Assembly: GCA_022839525.1 (NCBI GenBank)
Contig: JALHET010000009.1
Span: forward strand, 1-42,889
Direction: 5' to 3'
Source: Lentisphaerota bacterium
GTDB lineage: Bacteria; Verrucomicrobiota; Kiritimatiellia; RFP12; UBA1067
Length of the DNA: 42,889 bases
Shown here: piece by piece, positions 40,140 to 42,889 of the stretch
Layout: each line of letters opens with the position of its first letter
Position numbering within the stretch: position 1 is the stretch's first letter
The notes under the pieces: generated by a model
Databases searched by the model: none
What the model was told of the DNA's origin: nothing
Seen by the model: the letters and a program-made list of their open reading frames with translations, nothing else
Program-made: the position numbers and the translations under genes

Positions 40140-41953
40140 AACGGCTTTTTGACCCCGTCGTTGAAGGCAAAAATGTCGACCAGCCCGGCACCGCCCCGAT
40201 ACCTTCCACACAGCGAGAGCGGCGAGAAAAACCGCCGCACCATATAGTGCAACGCTTTCCAACGGCCTTCGAAATCAACGGCGGAAGGGCTGCAGCACGG
40301 CCAACAATCATTGAAATGCCAATAGACAAAACCGGCCGGGACTTCCGCCGCCGTCCGCACCTTTTCGAGGTGGCGCTTGAGGAAAAACCCTTGCTGGATC
40401 TGGCTAAGCCAAAGCGTGTTGTCAAAACCGGAAGGCATCAGGAACTGTTCCAGAAACCCCTCATATATCCGGCGGGCGCCATGGGCGGGCGTCACATGAA
40501 AGGCACAGGCCGGATGCGAGATGTTCCGCTCGTCTTCATTCAGGCAGCCCGCCATAACGCGCGGCTCGGGATAAGCCGGCAACGGCTCACCGGCACCCTC
40601 GCCGCCACCCAGCGAGAACGGAGCGTGCGCAGCCGGCGGCAAATAGGGGCGGTCCGGATCGAGCGCCGTCACCAACGCCTCGGCCGCCTGCGTATACGCC
40701 GCCGCGATACCGCACCCGCCGCCGTCGCCGCCGCACCAGACCGCCACACACGGATGGTGCCGCAAACGCGAAACGTTACACCGCACCTCGCGCTCGAACG
40801 CCGACAGCTCCGCCGCGTCCGGCTCCGCCGACTGGATCGCGCACAACATCATGTCCTGCCACACGCAGATGCCATACTCGTCGCACAAATCGTAGAAGGC
40901 GTCACTCTCGTAAACCCCGCCGCCCCACACGCGCAGGAAATTCATGTTCGCCACAGCGGCGGCTTTCACCAGCCGCGCGTACTCCACGCGCGTCATCCGG
41001 GCCACATACACGTCGGCGGGCACCCAACTGGCTCCCTTCACAAACATCCGCTGCCCGTTAATCATAACCCCCGGGGAAGAAGGTGTGTTCCCCTCCCCCC
41101 TCAGCAGCTCGAAACGGCGCAGGCCAATCCGCCGGGAGACGTGCTCGTGGCAGGCGCGCCCGGCAAGAATATCGACCGTCACCTCATACAGCGGCTGTTC
41201 CCCTAACCCCGCAGGCCACCAGAGCTGCGGGTTCCTGACCGCGAGACGCAACACGGTCTCATCTTTGGAAAGGATGTCGCGAGCCTCGTGCAAAATGTTG
41301 CCCTTGTAACACACGCGCACAAGGATCTCCAAATGCGTTACCGAATCGTAACGCTCCGTCGCCACCGTGACCTCAAGCCCGACAATTCCCGCAGCGGAAA
41401 AATCCTGCCGGATCGCAACATCCTTCACGCGCAAGCTGGCAAACGCCAAGATCGAGACGCCTCGCCAGAGGCCGGCCGTAAGGGACGCCGGATGCATGCC
41501 CGCCTCGTCCGCGGTGTTGAAGGCCGTCCGGCGGATCGCGCCAAACGTGGCGTGCGACATCTTGCCCTCCGCCGGGACGAACGTCACGGTGACCGTGTTC
41601 TTGCCCGCCTTGAGCAACGCTTTGACATCGAACTCAACCGTCTCAAAAGGGTTCGACATATGCCCCAGTACCGTGCCGTTCAGGCAGAGTATCGCACACG
41701 TGTCCACACCCTCGAACCGCAACACCACCCGGTCGAAGGCCGAGAAATCCTCGGACACAAACGTCTTTTCGTAAACCCACTCACACGCGGAAACCCATGC
41801 GACGCTCTCCAGATTTTTGCTGAAAAACGGGTTATCGATCTCGGCCGACGCCAAAAGATCCGCATGCACACATCCCGGCACCTGTGCGGGCAGGTTTTTT
41901 TTCGATCCGGCCTTGCGCATGCTCCAGTCGCCTGAAAGATCTATTTTTCTCAT
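40121..41953 (-). CDS. Beta-mannosidase-like GH2 protein, frameshifted and lacking catalytic motifs
   Basis: 610 codons from ATG 41953 (AAGGTGAT upstream; a signal peptide is absent). The fold is that of GH2 beta-mannosidase: DLSGDWSMRKAGSKKNLPAQ, VPGCVHADLLASAEIDNPFF, WVYEKTFV, LRFEGVDTCAILCLNG, MLHPASL-type loop, NPQLWWPAGLGEQPLYEV, NFLRVWGGGVYESDAFYDLC, DEYGICVWQDMMLC. The acid/base motif, normally WCGNNE, reads VWCGGDGGGCG, and no FVSE-[FY]-G nucleophile motif is visible, while NDCWPCCSPSAVDFEGRWKA is kept. The frame ends after KKPFKGRGC; the rest of the protein is in another frame. It is probably a decayed, non-catalytic gene, convergent with vanZ and divergent from the Gfo/Idh gene. Confidence 0.78.
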   Translation of the reverse strand: MRKIDLSGDWSMRKAGSKKNLPAQVPGCVHADLLASAEIDNPFFSKNLESVAWVSACEWVYEKTFVSEDFSAFDRVVLRFEGVDTCAILCLNGTVLGHMSNPFETVEFDVKALLKAGKNTVTVTFVPAEGKMSHATFGAIRRTAFNTADEAGMHPASLTAGLWRGVSILAFASLRVKDVAIRQDFSAAGIVGLEVTVATERYDSVTHLEILVRVCYKGNILHEARDILSKDETVLRLAVRNPQLWWPAGLGEQPLYEVTVDILAGRACHEHVSRRIGLRRFELLRGEGNTPSSPGVMINGQRMFVKGASWVPADVYVARMTRVEYARLVKAAAVANMNFLRVWGGGVYESDAFYDLCDEYGICVWQDMMLCAIQSAEPDAAELSAFEREVRCNVSRLRHHPCVAVWCGGDGGGCGIAAAYTQAAEALVTALDPDRPYLPPAAHAPFSLGGGEGAGEPLPAYPEPRVMAGCLNEDERNISHPACAFHVTPAHGARRIYEGFLEQFLMPSGFDNTLWLSQIQQGFFLKRHLEKVRTAAEVPAGFVYWHFNDCWPCCSPSAVDFEGRWKALHYMVRRFFSPLSLCGRYRGGAGLVDIFAFNDGVKKPFKGRGC

Positions 41954-42135
41954 GAAGATCACCTTGCTCCAGACTTACTCCGCTTGTGATATTCCAGAAT
42001 GCCAGTTTGTCGGATAGATTGCCGTTCGTCAACATATAAACTTTTGCGTTTTTTGCGCTTCCTTTTGCACGCGCGAGCCGCTAAACTTTTCTTAAAACAA
42101 ACCTTTCCATTGCGTAAACAAAAGGAGCGATTTTT

Positions 42136-42889
42136 ATGCGTATTCTTAAAATGGGTCAGGTCGGGGGCGGAATCGGGGCGTTTATCGGCGAGGTTCACCG
42201 GAAAGCCGCCCGGATGGACGGCGGGATTGTCCTTACGGCGGGCGCGTTCGACGTGGTCCCCAAAAAGAGCCTGCAGCAGGGCAAGCTTCTCGGGGTGGAC
42301 CCCAAGCGCGTCTATAGCACCTATCAGGAAATGATCGCGGGCGAGCTGGCCCTCCCGCAAGAGGAGCGGGTTGATTTCGTCGCCGTCTGCACCCCGAACC
42401 ACACGCACTTCCCGATCGCCAAAGCCTGCCTTCAGGCCGGCTTCAACGTCATGTGCGAGAAACCGATGACGCTGACCGTCAAGGAGGCCGAAGAACTGGC
42501 CGCCCTTGTCAAGGCGTCCGGCAAGGTCTTCGGCCTGATGCACAACTACACCGCCTACCCCATGGTCAAGCTGGCGAAGGATATGGTCAAGCAGGGCGAC
42601 CTCGGCACACTCCGCAAGGTCGTCGTGCAATATCCGCAAGGCTGGCTCTGGCAGTTGGTTGAGAAAACCGGGAACATGCAGGCCTCGTGGCGGACCGACC
42701 CGAAAACCTCCGGCGCCGCCGGCGCGATGGGCGATATCGGCACGCACGCCGCCAACCTCGCCGAGTACATCACCGGCTTGAAAATCACCAAGGTGCTGTC
42801 GGACCTCACCTCCTTCGTCAAAGGACGGAAACTGGACGACGACGGTAACGTGCTGCTGCGCTTCCAAAAGGGTGTGAAAGGTGTGCTCC
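42136..42889 (+). CDS. Gfo/Idh/MocA family oxidoreductase, C-terminus beyond window edge
   Basis: 251 codons are visible from ATG 42136, with AAAGGAG 8 bp upstream; the frame is open at the right edge. The N-terminal Rossmann fold has GQVGGGIGAFIGEVHRKAA. FVAVCTPNHTHFPIAKACLQ, MCEKPMTLTVKEAEELAAL (the EKP motif with the catalytic Lys) and AMGDIGTHAANLAEYITGL (catalytic Asp/His region) follow. Such enzymes oxidise or reduce sugar carbonyls with NAD(P). Family length is ~370-390 residues, so about a third is missing. It is divergent from the mannosidase-like gene across a 182-bp gap with A/T-rich tracts but no clear promoter pair. Confidence 0.88.
   Translation, partial: MRILKMGQVGGGIGAFIGEVHRKAARMDGGIVLTAGAFDVVPKKSLQQGKLLGVDPKRVYSTYQEMIAGELALPQEERVDFVAVCTPNHTHFPIAKACLQAGFNVMCEKPMTLTVKEAEELAALVKASGKVFGLMHNYTAYPMVKLAKDMVKQGDLGTLRKVVVQYPQGWLWQLVEKTGNMQASWRTDPKTSGAAGAMGDIGTHAANLAEYITGLKITKVLSDLTSFVKGRKLDDDGNVLLRFQKGVKGVL

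Noticed and set aside
1..42889. tRNA, rRNA genes and CRISPR arrays
   Set aside because: I looked for T-loop-like GGTTCRA motifs, rRNA signatures and regularly spaced repeats and saw none that held up.

Overview
The window reads as a GC-rich chromosome segment of a Gram-negative bacterium, most likely from the PVC superphylum (Kiritimatiellota / Verrucomicrobiota-like). The grounds are a Tol-Pal system, lipoproteins, Tat export, DUF2723 and Agl23-type GT-C envelope proteins, several family 2 glycoside hydrolases, a Gfo/Idh oxidoreductase and EF-hand proteins. This placement is inference; no rRNA gene is present. Most genes lie on the minus strand.

Layout. 1-3.2 kb: a DUF1846 protein (cut by the window edge), a secreted EF-hand protein and diaminopimelate decarboxylase. 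3.2-5.9 kb: what I read as a decayed integron. It has an attC-like site, a restriction-modification gene pair oriented as a cassette, a small broken gene, and a divergent, internally deleted integron integrase. 5.9-10.7 kb: xerC, topA (with an unusual repeat-bearing C-terminus) and dprA. 10.9-16.0 kb: a compact operon of a 51-residue leader-like peptide, an HprK-like kinase, an ABC exporter, a PF14907-type nucleotidyltransferase and a TatD hydrolase. This is the best candidate for an undescribed peptide modification/export system. 16.2-21.9 kb: envelope GT-C proteins (Agl23 family and a DUF2723/TPR protein split by a frameshift). 22.0-22.9 kb: gene relics (alcohol dehydrogenase, Gfo/Idh, sugar isomerase). 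23-30 kb: a secreted GH2 enzyme, a SWIM/SNF2 helicase and an M16 peptidase. 30.1-34.5 kb: one operon tolB-pal-tatA-tatC-hisB-hisA, with hisA broken. Divergent from it are nadA and then a four-gene plus-strand group (EF-hand membrane protein, lipoprotein, mutarotase, VanZ-like). The right end holds a decayed beta-mannosidase-like gene and a divergent Gfo/Idh oxidoreductase cut by the edge.

How it works together. Much is housekeeping: DNA topology and uptake, Tol-Pal envelope integrity, Tat export, and lysine, histidine and NAD synthesis. The accessory parts are the integron with its R-M cassette, the peptide-kinase-transporter operon, and a sugar-catabolic fringe in decay. A striking number of genes carry a frameshift, often beside a short internal deletion (hisA, DUF2723, beta-mannosidase, yqhD relic, integrase, small cassette gene). 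This means either real gene erosion or a systematic sequence or assembly problem, and reads would be needed to tell.
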